Under the pieces are notes generated by a model. That model was not told the DNA's origin. It was given only the letters and a program-made list of their open reading frames with translations, and ran no database searches. 64,000 bases of DNA from the NCBI RefSeq assembly GCF_029338375.1, contig NZ_CP119805.1, forward strand, positions 186,001-250,000. Reading direction: 5' to 3'. Below are positions 9,004-17,637 of this stretch, piece by piece (the stretch's first letter is position 1; each line of letters starts with the position of its first letter). The translations under genes and the position numbers were made by a program. The stretch comes from Halorussus lipolyticus (GTDB taxonomy: Archaea > Halobacteriota > Halobacteria > Halobacteriales > Haladaptataceae).

Positions 9004-9208
9004 CGGAGTCCCAGCGTCGGGGCGCGTCCTCGCTCGTGATTCCCGCGCTCGGTGGGGCGTCACCGGGGTCGGCCTCCGGGAGGGCGCACGACGCATCTGC
9101 GACGAGATAGCTGACTTCGACCCGGAATCGCTGTCGGACGTTCGGTTCGTCGCCGACGCCGAGTACGAGACGATTCGGGCGGTCGCAGACGACGTGACCG
9201 GCGCATGA
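9004..9208 (+). pseudogene. Start-less coding-like segment, possible frameshifted 3' half
   Basis: The frame (position 2 mod 3) reads RARWGVTGVGLREGARRI, then CDEIADFDPESLSDVRF and ADAEYETIRAVADDVTGA, ending in TGA at 9206-9208. Third codon positions are almost all G or C and the residue pattern is that of a helical acidic protein, but the segment has no ATG, GTG or TTG in frame. It probably belongs to the gene starting at 8818, broken by a frameshift that is either real or a sequencing error. Confidence 0.45.
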
Positions 9209-9623
9209 GTACCTGTACGCCCGAACCCCGGCGGGCGTCTACGAAAGGTAACGCGAATGGTACCGAATACCGTCGCTTTTTAACCACGGAGTACGATACC
9301 ACGACTGAGAGACAGTCGCATGGATTGGATTAACCGGTCTCGCCGTCAGAATTTGCCCCACAGAACGGGCGTTCTTCCGGAGGACGCCCTGCGTGAGGAG
9401 TCACGCCGAGACGACGGCCCGCGCGAGCGGCCGCGCCGGGGCGGAGAGACCGATACGTTCCGGTATCGCGGGCGAGGTTTCGCCCGCGGCAATTGGGAAA
9501 ATATTTCTACCGGAATCGACCACCAATCAGACGAACGCGGACCGAAGCGCGCCGGGACCCTCGGGATGCCCGGCGGGGCATCCACAGCAGGCCAGAACGT
9601 CGGAGACAGCACTGAACACGAGC
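9209..9623. other. Gene-free leader region before the histidine kinase
   Basis: About 415 bases. A T-rich TATA-like stretch occurs at about 9275-9285 (GCTTTTTAACC). Long frames through here (for example one extending the kinase upstream) are Arg/Gly-rich with poor third-position bias, so I do not call a gene. Confidence 0.4.
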
Positions 9624-11132
9624 ATGAGTGAACAGTTACGCGAAGAAAAGCGGAAGATAGAAGAGCTACACGAAATCGCCTCCGAGATGGAGGCCTGCCA
9701 CACCAAAGACGAAGTGTACCGTCTCGGCGTGGACGCCGCGGAAGGCATTCTGGAGTTCGACATCTGCGGTATCGACGTGGAGGAGAACGGCTATCTCGTC
9801 CCCAAGGCCACCTCGACCGAGATGCCCAACGACGGCTACGACGCCCTCGAAGCCGACAAGGGCCTCGCTGGCCGGACCTTCCAGAAGGGCGAGTCGTTCG
9901 TCATCCCGGACGTGCGGACGATGAGCGAGGCCGAACCGGTGAACATGGAGTATCGCTCGATTCTGAGCGTGCCCCTGAGCGACTACGGCGTCTTTCAGGC
10001 CGGGTCGCGCGAACCCGAGGCCTTCGACGAGGACGACCTCGAACTCGCGGAACTGCTGATGAGCCACGTCACCGAGGTCATCTCCCGCATCGACTCCCAG
10101 TCGGCGCTCCGCGAGAGCGAGGAGAAGTATCGGACCTTGGTGGAGGGGAGCCACGACGCCATCTTCATCCACAGCGACGAGACGTTTCAGTTCGTCAACG
10201 ACCGGGTGGCCGAACTCACGGGGTACAGTCGGGACGAACTGCTGGGCATGTCGGTCTGGGGCGTGGTTCACGAGGACGACCGCGAACACGTCGAGCAAAT
10301 CGCAGAAGACGACGACGCCGACGACGCTCCGCACTACGAACTCCGCATCCGGACCCGCGACGGCGAGGTCCGGTACGTCGAACTCAGCGTCCAAGTGATT
10401 TCGTACAACGGCGAGCGCGCCCACCTCGGGTCGGCCCGCGACGTGACCGAGCGCCGCAAGCGAAAGCAGAAGGTAGAGCGCCAGAACGAGCGCCTCAAGG
10501 AGTTCGCCAGCGTGGTCAGCCACGACCTGCGCAACCCCCTCAACGTCGCGCAGGGCCACCTCGAACTCGCCCGCGAGACCGGCGAACAGCGCCACTTCGA
10601 GAAGACTGGCGGGGCGCTCGACCGAATGGAGTCGCTCATCGACGACCTGCTCAAACTCGCCCGGCAGGGCCAAGACGTGAGCGACACCGAACTCGTGGAC
10701 CTTCAGGCGGTCGTCAAGCGAGCGTGGTCCACCGTTTCGACGGGGAACGCCGGCCTCGAAGTCGGCGACGACCTCGGCGAAGTCAAGGCCGACGACGGCC
10801 GACTGCAGGAACTGTTCGAGAATCTATTCCGCAACGCGGTGGAACACGCCGGCGAGGGCGTGACGGTCCGAGTCGGCACCCTCGGTGACGCCGACGACGA
10901 CGCGCCGGCCTCCCACCGGGCCAACCGGGACGGGTTCTACGTCGAGGACGACGGGCCGGGCATCCCCGAAGACGAGCGCGACAAGATTTTCGAACACGGC
11001 CACACGACTGCCGACGACGGGTCGGGACTCGGCCTCTCCATCGTGAGTAGCATCGTGGACGCCCACGGGTGGACGGTGACGGCGACCGAGAGCGAGTCGG
11101 GCGGCGCGCGCTTCGAGATTTCCACGACGTGA
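9624..11132 (+). CDS. GAF-PAS sensor histidine kinase
   Basis: 502 residues, no transmembrane segment, so cytoplasmic. A short coiled-coil (MSEQLREEKRKIEELHEIA) leads into a GAF domain (about 20-155), a PAS domain (EEKYRTLVEGSHDAIF, about 165-285), a HisKA dimerisation helix with phospho-acceptor His300 in VVSHDLRNPLN, and a HATPase domain with N-box ENLFRNAVEHA and G-boxes DDGPGIP and GSGLGLSI. All catalytic motifs are present. No response regulator is adjacent, as is common for haloarchaeal orphan kinases. The start at 9624 is preferred over an upstream in-frame ATG because the added 77 residues lack domain or codon-use support. The signal sensed is unknown. Confidence 0.92.
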   Translation: MSEQLREEKRKIEELHEIASEMEACHTKDEVYRLGVDAAEGILEFDICGIDVEENGYLVPKATSTEMPNDGYDALEADKGLAGRTFQKGESFVIPDVRTMSEAEPVNMEYRSILSVPLSDYGVFQAGSREPEAFDEDDLELAELLMSHVTEVISRIDSQSALRESEEKYRTLVEGSHDAIFIHSDETFQFVNDRVAELTGYSRDELLGMSVWGVVHEDDREHVEQIAEDDDADDAPHYELRIRTRDGEVRYVELSVQVISYNGERAHLGSARDVTERRKRKQKVERQNERLKEFASVVSHDLRNPLNVAQGHLELARETGEQRHFEKTGGALDRMESLIDDLLKLARQGQDVSDTELVDLQAVVKRAWSTVSTGNAGLEVGDDLGEVKADDGRLQELFENLFRNAVEHAGEGVTVRVGTLGDADDDAPASHRANRDGFYVEDDGPGIPEDERDKIFEHGHTTADDGSGLGLSIVSSIVDAHGWTVTATESESGGARFEISTT

Positions 11133-12167
11133 CTATCTGAAGCCCCGAACGTCGCCGATTTCGAGCGGACTGGTCGGGAGATTTTCGGGCGGTTCGGGGT
11201 CGTTGTAGTCGCTGGGAGCCACGTCGTTGGGCGAGTCGGGGTAGAACAGCGAGGCGACCAGATGGAGGTGCCTGCGCCCCACGTCGAGTTCGAACTGGCC
11301 GCCGCCATACATCGAAATTCGGTTCTCCTCGCAGTAGTCGATGGTGTCGAGCAGGGCTTCGAGTGACCCGAATCGGGAGGGCTTGATGTTCAGCCAGTCC
11401 GGTTCGAAAGGCAGGTCTCGCACGCTCTCGACGCCGGTTATCGGGTAGTCCCACGAGACGCGACTCCGGGCGGAATCGAGCGCGTCGGCGGTGTCGTCGG
11501 TCCACGCCGGGTCCTCCAAGATTGCCTCCGGGAAGGCCTCGGCCACTTCGCGGTAGAGGTCCGGGTCGGCGCTCCCGGCGACTTCGGCGTCCTCGTAGTG
11601 GGCCTTGAAATCGACCACTCGCACGCCCGAATCGGCGAGGTCCGCGAGGAGGTCAGAAGACCAGTCCTCGTCGGCGTCGAGTTTGAATTCGAGGTCGGGA
11701 TTCCGGTCGTGCCACTCCCGGATGGGGTCGGCGCTCGGCGGGTCGCCGAGGACGGGACTGGCGACGAATCGCACGGGGTCGTACTCCCGGCCGAGTTCTG
11801 CGCCGAGGTGAGTGTCGGCCTGCCGGAGCGCGAGGTCCAGCGCGGCGCTCTCGAACGCCCACCGGCGATAGTGGCGAAAGTGGGGGTCTACGTCGTCGGC
11901 CGCCTCCGCGTCCGGGAACAGGTCGAGGCCCGCGAGTTCGTCGGCGAAGGCGTCGAGGGTGTACTCGCCCGAGAGGTCGAACTCGTCGGGGATGGGGTGG
12001 TGTTCGGCGTCGTAGGTCACGTCCTCGCCCCGCCCGGTTTCGCCCGCGCCGGACAGCGAGACCACGGTGGTCGCGCGGGTGAATTTGCTCGTCTCGCGCT
12101 CTCGGCGCTCGAACGCGACGGATTCGACGGTCAGCGACAACTCCGCAACTCGCTGGTAGAGACTCAT
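11133..12167 (-). CDS. Enolase-superfamily protein (mandelate racemase/muconate-lactonizing-like)
   Basis: 344 residues. A capping N-terminal alpha/beta domain is followed by a TIM-barrel with the strand-end ligands expected of the superfamily: FKLDADED (about residue 178), VVDFKAHYED, AILEDPAW (about 225) and NIKPSRFG (about 275). The final barrel strand gives MYGGGQFE. The general-base lysines and acidic metal ligands are broadly in place, but I cannot deduce the reaction; o-succinylbenzoate synthase or dipeptide epimerase relatives are possible. Its stop codon abuts that of the histidine kinase (11132/11133), so the two genes converge without spacer. Confidence 0.78.
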   Translation of the reverse strand: MSLYQRVAELSLTVESVAFERRERETSKFTRATTVVSLSGAGETGRGEDVTYDAEHHPIPDEFDLSGEYTLDAFADELAGLDLFPDAEAADDVDPHFRHYRRWAFESAALDLALRQADTHLGAELGREYDPVRFVASPVLGDPPSADPIREWHDRNPDLEFKLDADEDWSSDLLADLADSGVRVVDFKAHYEDAEVAGSADPDLYREVAEAFPEAILEDPAWTDDTADALDSARSRVSWDYPITGVESVRDLPFEPDWLNIKPSRFGSLEALLDTIDYCEENRISMYGGGQFELDVGRRHLHLVASLFYPDSPNDVAPSDYNDPEPPENLPTSPLEIGDVRGFR

Positions 12168-12250
12168 GCGCGCAGAGACGGCCGCTGGCGGGAAAGTTGT
12201 TGGCCTCGGGAAATCGCTATCTTCAGGGAGTCTTCGGCGAGCAGTACCAC

Positions 12251-12292
12251 ATCGTGGTAGCGACGTATATTATCGTGGTAGCGACGTATATT
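12251..12292. repeat. Tandem 21-bp direct repeat
   Basis: Two perfect copies of a 21-base unit beginning ATCGTGGTAGCGACG (12251-12271 and 12272-12292), each ending in the AT-rich GTATATT. The repeat lies about 85 bases upstream of the enolase-like gene start, so it may duplicate that gene's promoter or operator. Confidence 0.75.
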
Positions 12293-12361
12293 ATAATGGT
12301 TTCCGGCGCGCGCGAGCAACGCGCGCGAAGGACGAGGACCGCAGGGTGTGAGCGAACGCGA

Positions 12362-12470
12362 ACCCCGAGGCTGGCGAGACGCGCCGCGTCTCGCTGATCT
12401 GCGAACGTGGTTCGCAGAGACCGCAGGAGGTTGGGGAGGGACGAGGTTCGCGGTAGCGGTGCGGGGCGGT
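12362..12470 (-). repeat. Dispersed two-hairpin element, copy 1
   Basis: Contains GCGAGACGC / GCGTCTCGC (12374-12382 and 12386-12394, 3-base loop) and CTGCGAAC / GTTCGCAG (12399-12406 and 12410-12417, 3-base loop), followed by CCTCCCCAACC-type and CCGCTACCGCG-type sequence on the minus strand. The same modules occur in the same order on the plus strand at 25424-25540. Loop bases differ between copies while both stems are kept. Confidence 0.7.
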
Positions 12471-12501
12471 TCTCATGGGCTTCGGCAATAGTAGTGTTGC
12501 T

Positions 12502-12573
12502 GTCGCCGTTCAGGTCGTAGAGTCTGTCGCCGTTCAGGTCGTAGAGTCTGTCGCTGTTCAGGTCGAGGAGTCG
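12502..12573. repeat. Tandem 24-bp repeat
   Basis: Three units of 24 bases starting GTCGCCGTTCAGGTCGTAGA at 12502 and 12526, with a diverged third at 12550. Minus-strand translation gives repeated LYDLNGD. The 508-base gap between genes (12168-12675) holds this array, the two-hairpin element and the 21-bp repeat; I see no true gene in it. Confidence 0.7.
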
Positions 12574-12675
12574 CTGGCGTTCTCCCCTCACCAAAAATCA
12601 CGTCGAGTCGCGAGAACTGCTGGCAGAATACCTCCGAGAACACCGAGGCCGACCCAAAAACCGCAAAAAGCCCGT

Positions 12676-13122
12676 CTACTCGGTCACGACGGTCACGGGA
12701 CCGTCGAAGTTCAGAATAATCGACTGCGTGAGGTCGCCGAACAGCGCCTTGCCGGTGGGCGAACGCTTCTCGCCAGCGATGAACAGGTGGTCACAGTCGT
12801 ACTCCTCGGCGGTGTCCAAGATTTCGGTCTGCTCGTCGCCGAGCGCACCGACCGCCTCGTAGTTCACGTCGATGCCCTCCAGCACCTCGCGCCCGATGTC
12901 GGCAGAGAAGTTCTCGGCACCTTCGCGGGCCTTCTCAGCGGAGTACCCGACCGCACTGCTCGGGATGTCCTCCATGGTCTGTCGGGTGTCCTCGTACTCG
13001 TCGTTAGTCGTGACGTGGAGGAGGACCAATTCGGCGTCGACCGCCGCAGAGAGTTCGCCCGCTTCGCGGACGAGCGACTTGGTGGACTCCTCGGCGTCCA
13101 CGACTGCAAGTGCGCGTTCCAT
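12676..13122 (-). CDS. Universal stress protein (UspA family)
   Basis: 148 residues, single Usp domain. The N-terminus MERALAVVDAEESTKSLV and strand LVLLHVTTND are typical. The nucleotide-binding loop is present as GEKRSPTGKALFGDLTQSI, close to the G-x2-G-x9-G-[ST] motif of ATP-binding Usp proteins, although the first G-x2-G spacing is relaxed. It is monocistronic with a 240-base AT-rich spacer (13123-13362) shared with the divergent PhoD-like gene; TATA-like sequence at 13240-13262 could serve either side. Confidence 0.88.
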   Translation of the reverse strand: MERALAVVDAEESTKSLVREAGELSAAVDAELVLLHVTTNDEYEDTRQTMEDIPSSAVGYSAEKAREGAENFSADIGREVLEGIDVNYEAVGALGDEQTEILDTAEEYDCDHLFIAGEKRSPTGKALFGDLTQSIILNFDGPVTVVTE

Positions 13123-13362
13123 GTCTCGCTAATAACGAGTGACGGTGATAAATAAACCGGTTGTTCATCAGGTATTAGCAACCGCCGCGCCGCCCGAACG
13201 TCCGATTCTGCCACGCGGACTCGTCGAGTCCCCGAGCTACAAAGAAACAAATATATTTTTCTAAGAAATGTAGGCGATTGCTTACAGAATACATATGTAT
13301 TCGAGAGCGAACGAGAGCGTGTTGAACCGGGCGACATCGGGCGTCGTTCGCCCCGCTGATTT

Positions 13363-15144
13363 ATGGACGTTCACAGCGTGGCCGAACTCGTGCCAGAACG
13401 ACATCCGACTCGCCGCGACGTAATCGAGGCCACCGGCGCGGCCACGCTGGGCGGCGCGCTGTCGGCGCTCTCCGCCGAGGAGGCCGCCGCCGAGCGACTC
13501 GCGCCCGACGCACCCGGCGACCCCGCCGTCTTCGAAGCCGACCGAGGACAGTCCGCGTCGGCGTTCCCCCAGTCGGTCGCTAGCGGGGGTCCCACTCCCG
13601 AGGGCGTCCTCCTCTGGACCCGTGTCGCCCCCGACGCTTACGACGGCGAGACGCCGCTGGGGGTCGAAGTGGCCAAGGACGAGGAGTTCGAGAACGTCGC
13701 GTTTCAGGGCACCGTTCCCGCCGAAGCATTCGGCCCGGACCGGGACTTCACCGTGACCGTGGACGTGGACGGCGAACTCGACCCCGATAGTCGGTACTAC
13801 TACCGGTTTCGCTACGACGGGAGCAAAAGCGCCCTCGGGCGGTGTCGCACCCTGCCGAAACCCGGCGCGAGTCCCGACTCGCTCCGTCTGGCGGTGGCGT
13901 CGTGCAACAACTACCTCCACGGCTACTTCGGCGCGTTCGGCCATATCGCCGACGACGAGGCCGACTTTCTCCTCCACCTCGGCGATTTCATCTACGAGTA
14001 CGCCGGCGACGGCATCGGGGACCGGTCCATCGACCTGCCGAGCGGCAAGCAGAAAGCGTGGGGACTGGACGACTTTCGGCACCTCTACCGGACCTATCGC
14101 TCGGACGAGAACCTCCGGCGCGCGCTCCGGACCCACACCCTGATTCACACGTGGGACGACCACGAAATCGTCAGCGACAGGTGGTGGAACTACGAGACCG
14201 ACGCCCCCGAAACCGAGTACCACCCTCGCGGGAGCGACCCCGAATTCATGCGCCAGTTGTACGTCGATGGCATCCGGGCCTACACCGAGTACGTCCCGGT
14301 CCGGGCGAAGTACGAGCCAGCGAGTGAGAACCGGGGTCTCGCGCCCGACGCCATTCAGGAGAATTTCAGGCTCTACCGGTCGTTCGCGTTCGGTGACCTC
14401 GCAGACCTGTTCGTGACCGACGAGCGCCTCTATCGGTCGCCCCCGCCGCGAGGCACCGAGAGCGGGACCGCGGTGTCGGCCGAGTTCGCCGCCGAGAATC
14501 CGGGTCGGACGATGCTCGGGGAGACCCAGCGCGAATGGCTCGTGGGCGGAATGACGGACTCCGACGCCCGGTGGAAGCTCTGGGGCAACGAGGTGCTGGC
14601 GGCCGCCTTCCGGTTCGTGGAGGGCGGAGAGATGCAAATCAACTCCGACGCGTGGGACGGCTACCGGGCCGAGCGACAGCGCGTCCTGTCAGACCTCTCG
14701 GAGGCGGGCGTCGAGAACCTCGTCGCGCTGACCGGTGACATGCACAGTTATCTCGCGGGCTACCTCCTGACCGAGTACGAGTTGACCGCGGGCGAGGACG
14801 GCGAGTCGGGACGAGCGACCGACCGGTCCGACACCCGAGCGGGCGTCGAGTTCATGGCTCCCGCGGTCAGTAGCGACAACCTCATGACGATGAACGAAAT
14901 CCCGGACTCCGCGAGAGAGACTGTCTCTGCGGCTCTGCAGGCCGAGAACCCGCACGTCGAGTGGTTCGACAGCAGTCACTGGGGCTACGCCACCGTCGAG
15001 ATGAACCGCGAGGAGGTCGTCTACTCGGCCTACGCCGTGGACCGGACCACCGACGCCGAGGACCCACCCAAACGACTCCTGCGGCGGTATCGGGTCCCGG
15101 CGGGGTCGGCGGAGTTGGAGCGGTCGGACCAGCGCGAGGAGTGA
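13363..15144 (+). CDS. PhoD-like alkaline phosphatase/phosphodiesterase
   Basis: 593 residues. A Tat-type N-terminus (HPTRRDVIEATGAATLGG) leads to the PhoD N-terminal domain (FPQSVASGGPTPEGVLLWTRV) and then the metallophosphatase domain: LRLAVASCNNY, LHLGDFIYEY, HTWDDHEIVSDRWW and LTGDMHSYLAGY. These are the characteristic Fe/Ca ligand motifs of PhoD. The enzyme should act outside the membrane on phosphomono- or diesters to release phosphate. The C-terminal YATVEMNREEVVYSAY is also typical. The short GATTTATGG at the start suggests a leaderless or near-leaderless transcript. No Pho regulator lies adjacent. Confidence 0.9.
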   Translation: MDVHSVAELVPERHPTRRDVIEATGAATLGGALSALSAEEAAAERLAPDAPGDPAVFEADRGQSASAFPQSVASGGPTPEGVLLWTRVAPDAYDGETPLGVEVAKDEEFENVAFQGTVPAEAFGPDRDFTVTVDVDGELDPDSRYYYRFRYDGSKSALGRCRTLPKPGASPDSLRLAVASCNNYLHGYFGAFGHIADDEADFLLHLGDFIYEYAGDGIGDRSIDLPSGKQKAWGLDDFRHLYRTYRSDENLRRALRTHTLIHTWDDHEIVSDRWWNYETDAPETEYHPRGSDPEFMRQLYVDGIRAYTEYVPVRAKYEPASENRGLAPDAIQENFRLYRSFAFGDLADLFVTDERLYRSPPPRGTESGTAVSAEFAAENPGRTMLGETQREWLVGGMTDSDARWKLWGNEVLAAAFRFVEGGEMQINSDAWDGYRAERQRVLSDLSEAGVENLVALTGDMHSYLAGYLLTEYELTAGEDGESGRATDRSDTRAGVEFMAPAVSSDNLMTMNEIPDSARETVSAALQAENPHVEWFDSSHWGYATVEMNREEVVYSAYAVDRTTDAEDPPKRLLRRYRVPAGSAELERSDQREE

Positions 15145-15182
15145 ACCGGTCGAACGGACCCGGAGCGACGTGAAACGTGCCG

Positions 15183-15191
15183 AGGATTTTT
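15183..15191 (+). promoter_or_regulatory. Possible TATA-like element for the CHAT gene
   Basis: The run GGATTTTTACG lies about 50 bases upstream of the ATG at 15239. It falls inside the longer reading frame starting at 15170, which supports the internal start. Confidence 0.4.
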
Positions 15192-15238
15192 ACGTTCCGC
15201 CTGAGTCCCTTCAGTACACGTCCGGGAGATGGCAAATT

Positions 15239-17503
15239 ATGTCCACACATCCGAAGTTCCGTCCGTTGTCCGACGAGTCGGGCCTCGACATCGTAGACCC
15301 CATCGAGACCCGGCACTTCGCGCTGGCGACGGACTCGTCGGTGAGTCCGACCGCGGCCGACCCCGAGGAGTTCACCTTTCCGGTGGCCACGGCCTGTCGG
15401 ATTCGGACGGACCGGGTGGTGCTACCGCACGTGATTCCGATAGACGTGCGGACCGCCGAGGGCGACCACCAAGCGTCCATCGACCCGCCGACCACTCGGG
15501 AGTTCGGAGAAGGCGAGTATCTGCTCGAACTCCACTCGCCCATCAAGGTCTATCTCTCGGTTTCGGGAGAGTTGTCCATCGACGCGACCGGCGAAACCGC
15601 CGAAATCGAGTTCGGCCGCGAGGCCGAGGTCACGGTCGGCGCGCGGTCGTACCACAGTTCCCCCGCGGCGACGATTACGGTCCCCGACGACCCCGCGAAG
15701 GTGATGCAGGCGGTGTCGGCGTTCTCCTCGGCACTGAAGACGACATCGCCGGAGCGGGCGTGGCCCACGCTCCGGGGCCATCCGCCGCGAATCGACCACG
15801 GCGACGAGTTGGACATTCCCGAGGGGTTGGAGACGCCCGACACCGGGATTCGAATCGCCGTCCCGCCGGAGTACGGGTACGTCTACACCGTCGCGCCGCT
15901 GGCGTACTATCTGGGTGCCGAGGTCGTTCCGAGCGGGACGGCCACCTTGACCGCCGAATCCGGCGTCTCGGAGTATCTGGGAAGCGACGTGAGCGAGGTC
16001 GGCGAGTCGGTCGAGGAGGTCCTCAAGCGCGTCTTCCTGCTGGACTGCGTGACCAGAACCGAAGGGCTGTACCCCGACGACCTCCACGAGCGCGAGGTGC
16101 TGGAGGCCCGCACCGACCTCGATTTCGCGGCGCTGTACGACTCGTCCATCGCCGACCGACTCGCAGACTACCTCGCGGTGCCAGACGAGGCCGTCGAAGC
16201 CATCGAGTCGCCGTGGCACCGAGTCACCCACGTCGAGGCGAATCCGGGTCCCGACGCGGCCGAACTCCTGCCCTACGTCGTCAACGACCTCTCGCTGGTC
16301 AGGGTCAAGACCGCCTGCGACGACGAGTGGTCGCCGACCGAGGCCCAACAGCAGACCAGCGAGGCGCTGGCGGAGTTCGTTCGGAGTCCGGCGGGACGCT
16401 CGCCCGACGACGGGAAGGCGACCAGCGACGCGACGCCCGCGACCGGCGAGTCGGGTGACTTTCTCCGGTCGGCGGGAATGCGCTCGCCTCGCCGGAGCGG
16501 CGAAGTCAGTCACCCCACATCGGAACGCGACGGCGACGAGGACCCCGCGAGTCCGGACCCGGAGTCGGCCCGCGGCGTCCCCGGCGAAGGCGGCTACATG
16601 CCCCTGCCGGAGTCCGACGCGCTGGAACGGGCGTGGATAGGCGACCGCACGCCGGTCGAGGGGACCAAGCTCCTGAAGGAGGCCTTCGAACACGACACCG
16701 CCGCGTCGGAGGACGGCGCGGTCGAAATCACGGTGGTCTGCAACGACGAGGAGATGCGCGAGGAGTGGGACGCGGCGGCCGAAATCTACGCCGACCGCGA
16801 GGACCTGCGGGCCAGCGTCACCTGCGAGTTCGACGTTTCGACCGACGAACTCCGGGACCTGCTGGCCGAGGACAGCGACATGTTCCACTTCATCGGTCAC
16901 ATCGACGGCCACGGATTCAAGTGTTCGGACGGCATCGTTGACGCCGAGCAAATCGAGGCCACCGGCGCGGAGACGATTCTCCTCAACGGGTGTCGGTCCC
17001 ACGACCAAGGCATCGAACTGGTGAAGTCGGGGGCGAAGGCCGCAGTCGTGAGTCTCGCGGATTTGTGGAACGCCGGAGCGGTCGAAGTCGGCGAGACGCT
17101 GGCCCGTCTCTTTTTCCACGGGTTCACCATCGGCCACGCGATGACCATCGTTCGGGAACACACCTCGCTCGGCCGGGAGTACGTCGTGGTCGGCGACCCC
17201 GGCGTGACGCTCACGCAGTGTGAGACGGGACTGCCGAGTATGTACCATATAACCCAAGAGAGTGAGGATTTAGATAACGATGAAATATGTGTAGAATCAG
17301 TAGTGTACCCAATTTGGGGATACGGTATCGGTTCTATTTTTCAAAGCTACGTTCCAGAGCTTGAAGGAAAACACATAGCTGTGGGTAAAGGTGCAAAGAC
17401 AAAAATGACGGTCGAAAATATTCAGAACCACTTTAACAGCGTTTCCGAACCGCTAATTGTTGATGGAGAACTAGCTTGGACAAATACGTGGTCCAGTATT
17501 TAG
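15239..17503 (+). CDS. CHAT (caspase-like) domain protein
   Basis: 754 residues. The N-terminal 400 residues are predicted beta-rich and of unknown function. A low-complexity linker (about 400-465) joins them to a C-terminal CHAT domain with HIDGHG (catalytic His558) and LLNGCRS (catalytic Cys585), followed by the expected AVVSLADLWN strand and a short helical end (GHAMTIVREHTSLG, GDPGVTL). Both dyad residues are present, so peptidase activity is plausible. From about position 17230 (residue 664) base composition changes abruptly to AT-rich, although the frame stays open for 90 more residues. The gene ends tail-to-tail, overlapping the stop of the microprotein at 17500-17637. I chose ATG 15239 over 15170. 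Confidence 0.82.
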   Translation: MSTHPKFRPLSDESGLDIVDPIETRHFALATDSSVSPTAADPEEFTFPVATACRIRTDRVVLPHVIPIDVRTAEGDHQASIDPPTTREFGEGEYLLELHSPIKVYLSVSGELSIDATGETAEIEFGREAEVTVGARSYHSSPAATITVPDDPAKVMQAVSAFSSALKTTSPERAWPTLRGHPPRIDHGDELDIPEGLETPDTGIRIAVPPEYGYVYTVAPLAYYLGAEVVPSGTATLTAESGVSEYLGSDVSEVGESVEEVLKRVFLLDCVTRTEGLYPDDLHEREVLEARTDLDFAALYDSSIADRLADYLAVPDEAVEAIESPWHRVTHVEANPGPDAAELLPYVVNDLSLVRVKTACDDEWSPTEAQQQTSEALAEFVRSPAGRSPDDGKATSDATPATGESGDFLRSAGMRSPRRSGEVSHPTSERDGDEDPASPDPESARGVPGEGGYMPLPESDALERAWIGDRTPVEGTKLLKEAFEHDTAASEDGAVEITVVCNDEEMREEWDAAAEIYADREDLRASVTCEFDVSTDELRDLLAEDSDMFHFIGHIDGHGFKCSDGIVDAEQIEATGAETILLNGCRSHDQGIELVKSGAKAAVVSLADLWNAGAVEVGETLARLFFHGFTIGHAMTIVREHTSLGREYVVVGDPGVTLTQCETGLPSMYHITQESEDLDNDEICVESVVYPIWGYGIGSIFQSYVPELEGKHIAVGKGAKTKMTVENIQNHFNSVSEPLIVDGELAWTNTWSSI

Positions 17504-17637
17504 GGACCCATCTTCATTCCGCCGGTTCCGGCAACTGCACTCCCCGATTCTGCCAGCAGAAGCATTACCATCCAGAGCGCGCCCATCATCCGCGGGTGTT
17601 CCGAAAGCCATTCCGTGACGTTTTCCGTGTGTGCCAT
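17500..17637 (-). CDS. 45-residue single-span membrane microprotein, DUF7503-like
   Basis: Reads MAHTENVTEWLSEHPRMMGA then LWMVMLLLAESGSAVAGTGG and MKMGP. One hydrophobic helix (about residues 18-38) follows a short acidic head with the S/AEHPRMxGA signature seen in haloarchaeal DUF7503-type microproteins. Its stop codon (17500-17502) overlaps the last bases of the CHAT gene on the other strand. AT-rich TATA candidates occur at 17649-17687. This gene is easy to miss because of its size. I infer a membrane location; a link to the CHAT protein is a hypothesis based only on position. Confidence 0.72.
   Translation of the reverse strand: MAHTENVTEWLSEHPRMMGALWMVMLLLAESGSAVAGTGGMKMGP

Noticed and set aside
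9320..9631. 103-residue plus-strand frame before the histidine kinase
   Set aside because: Arg/Gly/Glu-rich low-complexity product with poor codon bias; more likely a leader.
12223..12594. 123-residue minus-strand frame with LYDLNGD repeats
   Set aside because: It spans three different repeat elements and the two-hairpin element; the coding look comes from repeats, so I treat it as non-coding.
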